Below are positions 7,542-14,818 of a DNA stretch of 14,818 nt, piece by piece. The notes beneath the pieces are model-generated. The model had not been told where the DNA came from. It did not search any database and saw only the letters and a program-made list of their open reading frames with translations. The stretch lies in the NCBI GenBank assembly GCA_946482295.1, contig CAMLRB010000081.1:1-14818 (forward strand), read 5' to 3'. The position numbers were made by a program, and so were the translations under genes. Within the stretch, counting starts at the first letter, position 1. The number at the start of each line of letters is the position of its first letter. This stretch comes from an uncultured Bacteriovorax sp. (GTDB taxonomy: Bacteria; Bdellovibrionota; Bacteriovoracia; Bacteriovoracales; Bacteriovoracaceae).

Positions 7542-8828
7542 TTAATATTCCATTTTAAGGTTGTTTTTACGATCAATGTAACTAGCTCTATCAATTTGAC
7601 CGTGTGGACCAATGACGCCAGGGTCGCCATTTTCGCCCTTTCTGCCGTCTTGTCCGGCATTGGGAATTTGATTTCCACATTGTGAAATAAAGGCGGCATC
7701 ATAGCTGCCCGATGCCCCACCGGCAGATCCTAAACCTCCTTCCCCTGGTTGACCTGGCAAACTTCCTGAACCTTTTATTAGCTGTATATCCAGAAAAAAA
7801 TGCGAACCATCTCCTACACTGATGTTTGCAACTCCCGAATTACCGCCAGAACGACCATTAAAGGCCTTCCTTCCTTTGAATCCGGCAATTCCATTTTTAC
7901 CGCTCGTAGGACAAGTTGTTGCCTCCTTAACTGACTGGCAAAATTTTTCGTCATCTCTTTCCTGACAATATTCAACCCATTCAACAATCATGTTCTGCCC
8001 TTTAAAAAGTGCTGGATCCACAATTGGACGCTCTTCTATTTTGGCCGGTACAATGGTAACAAGTCCGCCATCCTGCCCTCGCATCTCAATGGATAAATCT
8101 CCATAGGCAACAGATGCATTGATGTTAAGGACACCTCCTGAGCGACCATCCATATTATTGCTGGCCGTTTTTGTTTCGATGAATGATGCGATTTTAGCTT
8201 TCATTGAAATGAGTTGATCGACTTGAATGTCAAAATTTGTCCCAAGGGTTTCAAGTACAACACCTTCGGCTAATACGAGTGTGCCGAATGAATTTTTTCC
8301 GCTTACAAGAATTTTATTCAGATCACCACTTTTAGATATGAACAGATCTTTTTTTATTGTGAATAAAGCGGAAGCTTCCTTAATGGCCTCAGTTCTTAAT
8401 TCGCAGCTAATAGTTTCATTATGAGCAGCAGTATCCTTAAGATCTATGATGAGGCTTAAAGTTTTTGTCCCCTTAGGAAACATTTTTTGGAAACGTTTTT
8501 TATCGTGAGGTGAAGATTGGGTTTCACATGAAAGAGTACCTTCTTCTAATTCTCCCTTCACTTCTGCCTTGATCACATATTTATTTATATTTTGTGCGAA
8601 TTGATCAATATTGGAAAAATCAAATTGGAAATCGACAAGGCGCTGTTTAGAAAAATTAACGGAAGGGCCATCCTGCCATTCAGTTGATTCTGATTCACTC
8701 AGTTCAGGCCCATTGTTTGTTGTAACTTCAGTGAGATTCTCTCTCGTAATATCAACCTGTTGTTTTTTTCCTCCGCAAGATGTGAGTGATAAAGAAAGAA
8801 TAAGAGATGTGAGATAAAAATATTTCAT
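7542..8828 (-). CDS. Glycine-rich lipoprotein with collagen-like segment
   Basis: The start at 8828 (MKYFYLTSLILSLSLTSCGG) has GAGGAG upstream and gives a clean lipoprotein signal with lipobox LTSC, Cys18; the longer frame opening at 8882 would add 18 residues before the signal peptide. The 428-residue protein has an acidic linker (19-60), then a beta-rich region (65-225) holding C101 and C142. A glycine-rich repeat with GRSGG at 228-232 recurs at 325-329. A cysteine-bearing insert (C288, C297, C306) lies between the two copies. Seven Gly-X-Y triplets occupy 392-412, collagen-like. It probably forms an extended surface or periplasmic fibre-like domain anchored by lipid. It is the first gene of a two-gene unit with the 910-residue lipoprotein. 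Confidence 0.86.
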   Translation of the reverse strand: MKYFYLTSLILSLSLTSCGGKKQQVDITRENLTEVTTNNGPELSESESTEWQDGPSVNFSKQRLVDFQFDFSNIDQFAQNINKYVIKAEVKGELEEGTLSCETQSSPHDKKRFQKMFPKGTKTLSLIIDLKDTAAHNETISCELRTEAIKEASALFTIKKDLFISKSGDLNKILVSGKNSFGTLVLAEGVVLETLGTNFDIQVDQLISMKAKIASFIETKTASNNMDGRSGGVLNINASVAYGDLSIEMRGQDGGLVTIVPAKIEERPIVDPALFKGQNMIVEWVEYCQERDDEKFCQSVKEATTCPTSGKNGIAGFKGRKAFNGRSGGNSGVANISVGDGSHFFLDIQLIKGSGSLPGQPGEGGLGSAGGASGSYDAAFISQCGNQIPNAGQDGRKGENGDPGVIGPHGQIDRASYIDRKNNLKMEY

Positions 8829-8886
8829 AAATGCTCCTCTGTTACGAGAAACATATATTAAAGTGTTTGAATAATGGGGCATTTGC

Positions 8887-8905
8887 TATTCGCGATGGCC
8901 GAATA
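8887..8905. repeat. Short inverted repeat upstream of the lipoprotein pair
   Basis: TATTCG (8887-8892) and CGAATA (8900-8905) are perfect 6-base arms around a 7-base spacer, located 59-77 bases upstream of the lipoprotein start at 8828. The gap 8829-8924 must hold that unit's promoter, but I see no convincing -35/-10 pair or sigma-54 core. The repeat could be an operator; the arms are short enough to arise by chance. Confidence 0.3.
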
Positions 8906-8915
8906 TTTCGAAAAT

Positions 8916-8937
8916 GAAACGGGCTCAGAGCCGTTTC
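8916..8937 (-). terminator. Hairpin at the end of the regulator unit, probable terminator
   Basis: GAAACGG (8916-8922) and CCGTTTC (8931-8937) form a 7-bp stem whose loop covers the TGA (8925-8927) of the 62-residue gene; the stem can extend with a bulge. Downstream on the minus strand is ATTTTCGAAATATT, T-rich but not a clean run. Its position between two transcription units favours a terminator of moderate strength. Confidence 0.5.
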
Positions 8938-9113
8938 AGGAGATCCTCAGATACCGTTTTCATCTTTTGAAAGACTTCATCGGCCGCTTCGAGAATTTCT
9001 TTTGATTCAGGTGAATGCAAATTTTCTTCATCAATCGATTCAATCAGCTCTTTAAGTGTAGCGAACTTTCCAATCGTGTCGTGTTTGTATTTCTGGAGAT
9101 CACTGAATTTCAT
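8925..9113 (-). CDS. 62-residue helical hairpin protein resembling a kinase DHp domain
   Basis: The start overlaps the end of the response regulator gene by 14 bases and has no clear ribosome site, indicating translational coupling. The protein is predicted as two amphipathic helices (about 3-30 and 36-62) joined by NLHSPE. Helix 1 carries H11-D12, and helix 2 ends SEDLLKRL. This matches the layout of the dimerisation and histidine phosphotransfer (HisKA-type) domain: His followed by an acidic residue on helix 1, a Ser-Pro-Glu turn, then a leucine-rich helix 2. The Thr/Asn usual at His+4 is Gly15, and no ATP-binding domain follows. It could pass phosphate to the regulator or bind it as a partner. 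The function is inferred; a plain helical regulator is the alternative. Confidence 0.65.
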   Translation of the reverse strand: MKFSDLQKYKHDTIGKFATLKELIESIDEENLHSPESKEILEAADEVFQKMKTVSEDLLKRL

Positions 9114-10449
9114 TTTGAGCTACTGGTTGCTTGATGTGTTTGTAGAGTTTTGCCTGATTAATCTGCAATTCAGTTATTGTTTTTCTGATGGCCTTGTTAT
9201 TTTTAATAAGTGTATTTCCGATAACTTCAGCTTCAATTTTTTCAATAAAAGTAGGAAGACCTAGTTGCAGGGCAAGTCTTAGTTGTTCGGAAGTAAGGAT
9301 GGCCTCTTGAGGGCCTACCGCTTTTTCTTGAAGATGCTTTTTAATATCTAGAAGTCCAATCAGTCCTTTACCTTCAAGCGTAACAAGTTGAAAAAAACGT
9401 TTAAGTTCACGAATATTTCCAGGCCACGAATATGTTTCGAGAAAAGATTTCGCTTCTTTCGTAAAAACCAGTTTCCTTCCTGATTGACTATATACCGCCA
9501 TTTCTTTTTTGAGGAGGTCAAAGATGTCTTCCGTCCTCTCACGCAATGGGAGAAGTTTGATTGAAAGTCCGCATAGTCTTTGAAAGAGGTCAAAGCGGAA
9601 TTCGCCAGCCTTGATTTTATCTTCCAAGCTATCAAGTGTGGCCGAAATAATTCGGAAATCTGATTTGATGAGTTTGTCAGAGTTCACCTGGTAAAAACTT
9701 TTTTCTTCTATGGCCTTTAGAAGTTTAGACTGCAACCCTTTAGACATGGAACCAATCTCGTCCAAGAAAAGAGTTCCTCCATGAGCGAGGGCGAGTTTAC
9801 CTTTAACGTCTGAATGTGCGCCTGTAAAGGCCCCTTTTGCGTGTCCAAAAAGTTCTGCTTCAAGGAGATCTTCACTTAAGGCCGCACAGTTAACTGCGAC
9901 AAAGGGACCACTACGTTTCGATTGATCATGGATTTCTTTTGCGAGAAATGTTTTACCAGTTCCACTCTCCCCAAGTAAGCACAACGGAAGATCAGTGGCG
10001 ATAACGGGAACCATCTTTTTTATAATTTCTTTTTGTGCTTTAGATTTAGTTGGAAAGACTTCAGTAAAAATGTAGTTTTCCAAATAATCATTTTTAGAAA
10101 GCAAATAGCGATTGAGCGTATCTGCAATACTCGCCTCTTCATTTCCTTTTGAGTAGTAATCACTGCAACCTAGCTCGTAGGCATGTTCAATGATTGTTTC
10201 GTCATGTAAAGAGGACATTACAACGCTATAAATTCCTTTTTGGGAAGCAAGCTTAAGAAGTTCAAGGCCCAGGAGTTCGACTCCTGTATTGTCGAGATTG
10301 AGGTCTATAAAACAGAGGTCGTAAGTGTTATTGAACTTGAGAACGGCATCGTCATAAGTCGCTGCTTCGACCACGTAATGATCTTTGAGATGGGCCTTTA
10401 TTTTGAGTCGAGATAACTTTTCGTCATCAACCACGAGTATTCTAAGCAT
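9100..10449 (-). CDS. NtrC-family sigma-54 response regulator
   Basis: This 449-residue transcription activator has three domains. The receiver (1-110) has the acidic pair D8/D9, phospho-acceptor D49, S79/S80 and K101. The AAA+ sigma-54 interaction domain (about 135-350) has Walker A GESGTGKT (160-167), an intact GAFTGA loop (206-211), Walker B GTLFLDEI (225-232), arginines near 285 and 291, and WPGNIREL (342-349). The C-terminal Fis-like helix-turn-helix (about 405-441) is divergent. All parts needed for phosphorylation-dependent activation of RpoN polymerase are present. No partner histidine kinase is seen; only the overlapping 62-residue gene follows. Its Shine-Dalgarno is poor. It lies behind a strong terminator and a TACAAT element. 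Its target may include the sigma-54 operon beginning at 4649 (inference). Confidence 0.96.
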   Translation of the reverse strand: MLRILVVDDEKLSRLKIKAHLKDHYVVEAATYDDAVLKFNNTYDLCFIDLNLDNTGVELLGLELLKLASQKGIYSVVMSSLHDETIIEHAYELGCSDYYSKGNEEASIADTLNRYLLSKNDYLENYIFTEVFPTKSKAQKEIIKKMVPVIATDLPLCLLGESGTGKTFLAKEIHDQSKRSGPFVAVNCAALSEDLLEAELFGHAKGAFTGAHSDVKGKLALAHGGTLFLDEIGSMSKGLQSKLLKAIEEKSFYQVNSDKLIKSDFRIISATLDSLEDKIKAGEFRFDLFQRLCGLSIKLLPLRERTEDIFDLLKKEMAVYSQSGRKLVFTKEAKSFLETYSWPGNIRELKRFFQLVTLEGKGLIGLLDIKKHLQEKAVGPQEAILTSEQLRLALQLGLPTFIEKIEAEVIGNTLIKNNKAIRKTITELQINQAKLYKHIKQPVAQNEIQ

Positions 10450-10479
10450 GAGGTGTTTTTACCACAGCTTAGAACACGG

Positions 10480-10485
10480 ATTGTA
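10480..10485 (-). promoter_or_regulatory. Possible -10 element of the response regulator gene
   Basis: The minus strand reads TACAAT 31 bases upstream of the regulator's ATG and just after the terminator of the preceding gene. It matches the housekeeping -10 at five of six bases, but no recognisable -35 is present at 16-18 bases, where the terminator T tract lies. The regulator needs some promoter here unless it relies on readthrough. Confidence 0.35.
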
Positions 10486-10492
10486 TTTAATG

Positions 10493-10530
10493 AAAAAAAT
10501 ACAGGCCTTTAGCGCTTTTTAAGGGCCTGT
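10493..10530 (-). terminator. Intrinsic terminator of the 852-residue protein gene
   Basis: On the minus strand ACAGGCCCTT (10530-10521) pairs with AAGGCCTGT (10509-10501) with one bulged base, followed by A and seven T (10499-10493). The stem includes the last codons and the TAA (10511-10509), so the hairpin is partly coding. Stem plus U7 is a strong rho-independent signal and separates this gene from the response regulator. Confidence 0.85.
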
Positions 10531-13067
10531 TCAGAGAGGGCCTTAAGTTTCATGTATTGAGCGCGCTCGATTTCACGCCTTGCTTTCTCTTCTTGGTCAC
10601 GTTTTTCATCCGCTACTGAATTATTAACTTTAGTCGTAGCGATGGCGGCCGGAGCACGACACTTGCCTGCCGATTTTTCTTCGGCCGTACATTCTTTACG
10701 GTTAACTTTGATTTTAACGTATTTAGGTTGTCCTTTTTCATCTAGATCAATTTTACCGTCTTTTATGAGTGGAATAACTTTTTTAGTCACTCCATCTTCT
10801 TCAATTAAGAATGGTATACCGTTTAGCTCCAAAATTCTATTTGTGATTGTCTCGGCAGCTTTTTCAGATGTCATCCCGTCCACTTTCGTGAGTGTCAGAC
10901 CGCTCGATTGGTCATTACCTTCAGCAGAATTTGTTGTAAGGACTGGAGCACTTGCAATTGAGCGTGATGGTCCTGATGGCGAAGATGCGGCGGAAGTCGC
11001 ACCCGAAGTATCCACTGCTTTTCTCACTGGTTCATCACTTTCTGCAGAGTAAGTTGACTTCGCTTCACTCACCCGTGGTGAGAAACCTTGTGAACTGCTG
11101 TGTGAAGGTGCAGATTGAACAACTTCTGCCTTAGGAGCGTAATTAGGAAGTTCAGCTTTTTTGGCCGCCGTTGTTTTTTTAAGTTCATTGATCTGTGTTC
11201 TTAAGTCAGCGATTAAATCTTTTTCTTCTTGTTGTCTTTTTTCTTTGATACGAGCTTCTTCAGCTGCTTCAGTAGAGGCCTTAAGTTTATCTAATTTCTC
11301 TTCTGTCGCAGATAGTTTTTTAAGAAGTTCTGCAATTCTTGAATCGTTAGGAGATGCTGCTGCAATGGCCTCAGCTTCTTTTTTTACTGAATCTATTTCT
11401 GGAATAACAGCAGTGTGATCAACGCGATCGCTATGATCTTCAATCGCATTATTGAATGTGTTTGGATTAAAGAAAGTATTATTTGGGTTGTTATAGTGAT
11501 CGCCATCGGAAGTTACAACATCTTCGGCTTTATAAGTATCATCAGAAACTTTTCCAATTTCAGCTGAATCTTCTAAACTCACTTTCTCTGAACCAAGACC
11601 AATACTCGCAAGAGTTCTATCATCCATTTCATCTGGACCATCACTGTAACGAGGGACGTCTCTTAGAGAGTCCGACTCTGGGTCAAAAACTTGTTGATCA
11701 CCATTTTCTTCTGAGTCAGCTTTTAATGAGGCGATTATCCCTTTTTCGACTCCAACTATATTGAAACTTTTGCAACGACGAGAATCTAAGAAGACTTCTA
11801 GATCTTTTTCGTTCGCAAATTCTTCACCAAGTAGATCTTTAAGAACTTTCCAATGGCGATTTTCTTTTTCAGATTGATCACCAATAATGTCCCATAGTTC
11901 TCTGCCGTCCATATCGACTCGGGCAATTCGTCCTCTATTTATGTTACTAGCTGTTTCACAGACTGATTCTATTGATGGAACAGATGCACACTCTCCTCCT
12001 GCTCCGAGGAGATGCTCCGCTCTTCCTTTACGAAATTTATCAAAATTAGAAGCGAAATCTTCTTTAGAAAGATTTTTCTTAAGGAAAATGTCTTTCAATT
12101 TTTTGTAAGATGAGTTTTGTTTGAAAGACTTATTGTCTGAATCTAAAAGATTGAATTCGTAACTTAAAACGGGATCAACATAATTGTATTTACTCTGTCC
12201 AGTTCCAGTTTTAACAGCGTTAATGAACATATCTTCTTTTTCGTCATTTGTTGCTTTTTTAAACTTTTCAGAAGTTACGAGTTCTGAAAGCGCATCGACG
12301 TATTCAACATCAACCTCAGCATAACGAGCTGATCTTCTATCTACACGTGATTCGAAAAAGGCAACCATTGCTGGCTTATCTTTTCCTTTGTAATCTTTTT
12401 CAAAATTCTTGTAACTTACAATCTTTTTTTCAGGGTATTCGAAACTGTAACAACCTGGACTAATTGATGAACATGTCTCTTGGTAATCTTTAAACCCACT
12501 CGTGACTAAAGATATATTACAAGTTGGTTTGTTATTTAATTGAAAGCGAGATGCGCAGTTAGAACCAATTTTAGAATCAAATTTCTTTTGGGCGAATTGT
12601 TTAAGCACATCGAGCTTTTCCATCTCTGCCGCTTTTGCCCTTAAGTATTTTTTAGCATAGTCTTGGGCCGTTAAATAACGAAGAATAGCATCGGCCTTTT
12701 TTCTTTTCTCCAAGTCAGTCACATTCGAAAGTTTGATTTGAGAACATGCGGTTACATTTTCACAACGAGAAACATTGAATCTAAGATTTTTTGAAATGAG
12801 TGGCGATTTTGCGTTATTACAAACTTCTTGTATGTTTATATTTTTAACATCTAAGAAGAGGTCATCGATGATTTCTAACCCATTATAATGATCGATTGAG
12901 GTACATGAAATATCTCCGAATGCTCGTGGTTGGACACGAAAGCCTCTGGACTTCATAGGTGATTGCTGCAGCAGTTTTGATAATGGGACATAAGTCCCAA
13001 AATCATCTGCAGAAAAGGCATTTAGGCCTAAACCCATCATCAATAGTGTTACAGACAAAATCTTCAT
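10509..13067 (-). CDS. Large secreted coiled-coil protein, cysteine-bearing
   Basis: This 852-residue protein has a Sec signal peptide (MKILSVTLLMMGLGLNAFSA, cleavage near 20). The N-terminal half (21-440) holds eleven Cys (55, 83, 102, 108, 171, 183, 199, 206, 360, 370, 432), suggesting a disulfide-stabilised periplasmic domain. An acidic Asp/Ser-rich linker (450-555) leads to a coiled coil (560-635), a Ser/Ala/Pro low-complexity stretch (640-725) and a small globular part (725-805) with C793 and C803. The final helix (818-852) is very basic and acidic. GAGGAG precedes the ATG. Alternating domains and flexible linkers suit a protein spanning the periplasm or bound to the cell surface. No family is recognised. 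It is monocistronic by its terminator. Confidence 0.86.
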   Translation of the reverse strand: MKILSVTLLMMGLGLNAFSADDFGTYVPLSKLLQQSPMKSRGFRVQPRAFGDISCTSIDHYNGLEIIDDLFLDVKNINIQEVCNNAKSPLISKNLRFNVSRCENVTACSQIKLSNVTDLEKRKKADAILRYLTAQDYAKKYLRAKAAEMEKLDVLKQFAQKKFDSKIGSNCASRFQLNNKPTCNISLVTSGFKDYQETCSSISPGCYSFEYPEKKIVSYKNFEKDYKGKDKPAMVAFFESRVDRRSARYAEVDVEYVDALSELVTSEKFKKATNDEKEDMFINAVKTGTGQSKYNYVDPVLSYEFNLLDSDNKSFKQNSSYKKLKDIFLKKNLSKEDFASNFDKFRKGRAEHLLGAGGECASVPSIESVCETASNINRGRIARVDMDGRELWDIIGDQSEKENRHWKVLKDLLGEEFANEKDLEVFLDSRRCKSFNIVGVEKGIIASLKADSEENGDQQVFDPESDSLRDVPRYSDGPDEMDDRTLASIGLGSEKVSLEDSAEIGKVSDDTYKAEDVVTSDGDHYNNPNNTFFNPNTFNNAIEDHSDRVDHTAVIPEIDSVKKEAEAIAAASPNDSRIAELLKKLSATEEKLDKLKASTEAAEEARIKEKRQQEEKDLIADLRTQINELKKTTAAKKAELPNYAPKAEVVQSAPSHSSSQGFSPRVSEAKSTYSAESDEPVRKAVDTSGATSAASSPSGPSRSIASAPVLTTNSAEGNDQSSGLTLTKVDGMTSEKAAETITNRILELNGIPFLIEEDGVTKKVIPLIKDGKIDLDEKGQPKYVKIKVNRKECTAEEKSAGKCRAPAAIATTKVNNSVADEKRDQEEKARREIERAQYMKLKALSEQALKKR

Positions 13068-13273
13068 AATGAGACTCCTCAGTCTATTGTATCGGTTAAA
13101 CAGCTAAAAACTTGAGCAAAACGCTCAGCGCCGATTAAACTGTCGTCTTTCTGTGGAGTTATCCCTTGAGTCCAATCTCTTAAATGTGCCTTAAAAAACA
13201 GGCGAAAGCTTCTAAGGCGGGGAAAAGTGTTTTACCATTTAAACGTATGTTTTTTTGAACAAAAGGATTCGTA
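13068..13273. other. Divergent intergenic region between the 852-residue gene and acetyl-CoA synthetase
   Basis: These 206 bases must hold both promoters. TGAGC-AAAAC-GCTCA (13113-13127) is a small inverted repeat with 5-base arms. On the plus strand TTGAGC (13112-13117) stands 17 bases before TTAAAC, a weak sigma-70-like pair. I see no sigma-54 core in either direction and no RNA gene. AAAGG lies 8 bases before the synthetase ATG. Confidence 0.5.
13086..13091 (-). promoter_or_regulatory. Possible -10 element of the 852-residue protein gene
   Basis: The minus strand has TACAAT 18 bases before the ATG at 13067, close to the ribosome site GAGGAG. A start 7 bases on would give a very short leader. 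No good -35 is visible. The same hexamer precedes the response regulator gene. Confidence 0.3.
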
Positions 13274-14818
13274 ATGATAAATGAACAGTTAAGCAATTAT
13301 TGGAGTGAAGTCGCTCAAACATATCAGTGGAAGAAAAAATGGACATCACTTATAAGCGGTGATTTTAATAATGTGAATGTTCGCTGGTTTGAAGGGGCCG
13401 AACTTAATATCACTGACAACTGTTTAGATCGCCATCTTGAAAATCGACGTCAAAAAAAAGCACTCATCTTTGAACCGAATAACCCAAATGAATCTTCTCA
13501 GCATTTCACCTATGGAGAACTTCATCTTGCCGTAAACCGTTTTGCCAATCTTCTTAAGTCCCGCGGAATAAAAAAAGGGGATGTGGTTTGTTTCTATATG
13601 GGGATGACACCAGAACTCATGATGGGAGTTCTTGCATGTGCCCGCATTGGGGCCATTCACACTGTTGTCTTTGGTGGGTTCTCACCTCTTTCACTCAGAG
13701 GTCGACTTGAAGATTCTAAGGCCAAAATGATCATCACTCATGATGGAGCTTATCGAGGCGATAAAGTCACTCCGTTAAAAAGTATGGTTGATGAAGCGAT
13801 TACTGATCTCACAAGTGTTGAGACCGTTCTAGTTGTTAAAAGAACACATGAAAAAGTTGAGATGAAAGCGGGTCGTGATTACTATTACGATACACTTATC
13901 AAAGACGCTGAACTTTATTGTCCAAGTGTGGCCGTTGCGGCCGAAGATCCACTATTTATTCTTTATACTTCTGGCTCAACAGGAAAACCTAAAGGATTGC
14001 TTCACACAACAGCGGGCTACATGGTTCACGTTGGAAAAAGTTTTAAAGACGTTTTCCAATATAAAGAGAACGATATTTTTTGGTGTACAGCAGATATTGG
14101 TTGGGTCACAGGGCATAGTTATCTCATGTATGGTCCGCTATTAAATGGAGCGACGACTGTCATGTTTGAAGGAATTCCTACGTTCCCAACTCCTGCACGT
14201 TTTTGGGAAGTGATTGAAAAACACAGCATCACCCATCTTTATACGGCACCTACAGCGATTCGTTCACTTGAAAAATTTGGTCATGACATTCCAGATAAGT
14301 TTAAAATGAAATCTTTAAAGGTTTTAGGTTCAGTTGGTGAACCTATTAATGAAGAGGCGTGGCAGTGGTATAACAAGCACGTTGGAAAAGAGCGCTGTCC
14401 GATTGTCGATACTTGGTGGCAAACTGAAACAGGAGGAATCCTCATTTCACCCAAGGCCGGACTTACAAAAACGAAACCAGGGTATGCGACTCTTCCGCTC
14501 GAAGGTGTTGTACCCGTTCTACTCAATGATAAAGGGGAAGAAATCACAGATCTGGTAGCGGAAGGAAATCTCTGTTTAAAAACACCATGGCCATCGCTTG
14601 CCCGAACAATTTACGGTGATCATGAAAGATTCAAACAAACTTATTTTTCGACATTTCCAGGATATTACTTCACAGGAGATGGCGCCCGCCGTGATGAAGA
14701 TGGATATTTCCGTATTACCGGTCGAGTGGATGACGTCATCAACGTTTCTGGACATAGAATTGGAACGGCCGAAGTTGAAGAGGCCATTGATGAACATCCA
14801 GAGGTCATTGAGAGTGCC
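13274..14818 (+). CDS. acs: Acetyl-CoA synthetase (AMP-forming), 3' end outside window
   Basis: The enzyme activates acetate with ATP to acetyl-AMP and then makes acetyl-CoA in the cytoplasm (EC 6.2.1.1). The visible 515 residues contain the family signatures in order: the N-terminal motif LDRHLENRRQKKALIFEP, the ATP/AMP loop YTSGSTGKPKG, the acetyl-CoA synthetase block TADIGWVTGHSY, DTWWQTETGG, and the late adenylation motif FTGDGARRDEDGYFRITGRVDDVINVSGHRI (given here only to mark its extent, key residues GDGARRD and GRVDDV). About 130 residues, including the acetylatable lysine region, are missing beyond the window. The ATG is fixed by an in-frame TGA at 13256-13258 and by AAAGG upstream; the N-terminus is about 30 residues shorter than E. 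coli Acs. It is read away from the envelope-protein genes and probably not functionally linked to them. Confidence 0.96.
   Translation, partial: MINEQLSNYWSEVAQTYQWKKKWTSLISGDFNNVNVRWFEGAELNITDNCLDRHLENRRQKKALIFEPNNPNESSQHFTYGELHLAVNRFANLLKSRGIKKGDVVCFYMGMTPELMMGVLACARIGAIHTVVFGGFSPLSLRGRLEDSKAKMIITHDGAYRGDKVTPLKSMVDEAITDLTSVETVLVVKRTHEKVEMKAGRDYYYDTLIKDAELYCPSVAVAAEDPLFILYTSGSTGKPKGLLHTTAGYMVHVGKSFKDVFQYKENDIFWCTADIGWVTGHSYLMYGPLLNGATTVMFEGIPTFPTPARFWEVIEKHSITHLYTAPTAIRSLEKFGHDIPDKFKMKSLKVLGSVGEPINEEAWQWYNKHVGKERCPIVDTWWQTETGGILISPKAGLTKTKPGYATLPLEGVVPVLLNDKGEEITDLVAEGNLCLKTPWPSLARTIYGDHERFKQTYFSTFPGYYFTGDGARRDEDGYFRITGRVDDVINVSGHRIGTAEVEEAIDEHPEVIESA

Noticed and set aside
8829..8882. Longer start at 8882 for the collagen-like lipoprotein
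   Set aside because: It would put 18 residues before the signal peptide, and the internal ATG at 8828 has the better ribosome site GAGGAG.
10482..10503. TGTAT and ATACA flanking the regulator's promoter region, as a second activator site for autoregulation
   Set aside because: The half-sites are 12 bases apart instead of 9, the centre differs, and they are explained by the TACAAT element and the terminator's edge.
10642..11052. 136-codon plus-strand open frame inside the 852-residue gene
   Set aside because: It is an antisense shadow of a long gene with signal peptide and terminator; no ribosome site or plausible protein features.
13086..13105. TGTATCGGTTAAAC upstream of the 852-residue gene, resembling the left half of the 4766 palindrome
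   Set aside because: The spacing to TTAAA is off by one base and the right half-site is missing; no sigma-54 core is nearby.
14281..14547. 88-codon minus-strand open frame within the acetyl-CoA synthetase gene
   Set aside because: Antisense shadow of a gene with unmistakable family motifs.
1..14818. CRISPR array, tRNA, rRNA or insertion sequence
   Set aside because: No regularly spaced direct repeats, tRNA-like cloverleaf, rRNA segments or transposase motifs were seen on either strand.

Overview
Organism. Eleven complete genes and two partial genes fill a low-GC bacterial window. Most products are exported proteins I cannot place in a named family, with many lipoproteins, a sigma-54 type response regulator and a perfect sigma-54 promoter. 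The codon usage, the abundance of GGCC and the exported, family-less proteins suggest a predatory Bdellovibrionota bacterium (Bacteriovorax-like). That assignment is inference; no rRNA or other marker gene is present.

Layout. (1) Bases 1-563, plus strand: the 3' end of an unknown gene and an overlapping small membrane zinc-ribbon protein, both more AT-rich than the rest. (2) Bases 564-784: a convergent gap with a strong minus-strand terminator and a possible plus-strand one. (3) Bases 4649 down to 785, minus strand: a tightly packed five-gene operon (536, 319, 131, 215 and 81 aa) whose products all carry export signals or an N-terminal anchor; two are lipoproteins. Its leader holds a perfect sigma-54 promoter core, an upstream TGTAT/ATACA palindrome and an inverted repeat that could mask the first gene's ribosome binding site. 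(4) Bases 8828 down to 4809, minus strand: two abutting lipoprotein genes, one glycine-rich and collagen-like (428 aa), one large and all-helical (910 aa). (5) Bases 10449 down to 8925, minus strand: an NtrC-type response regulator overlapping a 62-residue protein that resembles the histidine-bearing helical hairpin of sensor kinases without a kinase domain. (6) Bases 13067 down to 10509, minus strand: a large periplasmic coiled-coil protein with its own terminator. (7) From 13274, plus strand: acetyl-CoA synthetase, cut by the window end.

How it may work together. The regulator has every element needed to activate sigma-54 RNA polymerase, and the one clear sigma-54 promoter seen drives the five-gene export operon about 4.5 kb away. 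The simplest reading is a local circuit: phosphorelay (possibly through the 62-residue protein) to activator to envelope-protein operon, with the lipoprotein pair and the 852-residue protein as further envelope parts. The promoter and activator motifs are seen directly; their connection is inferred. No gap longer than 300 bases lacks a gene; the largest are 564-784 and 13068-13273.
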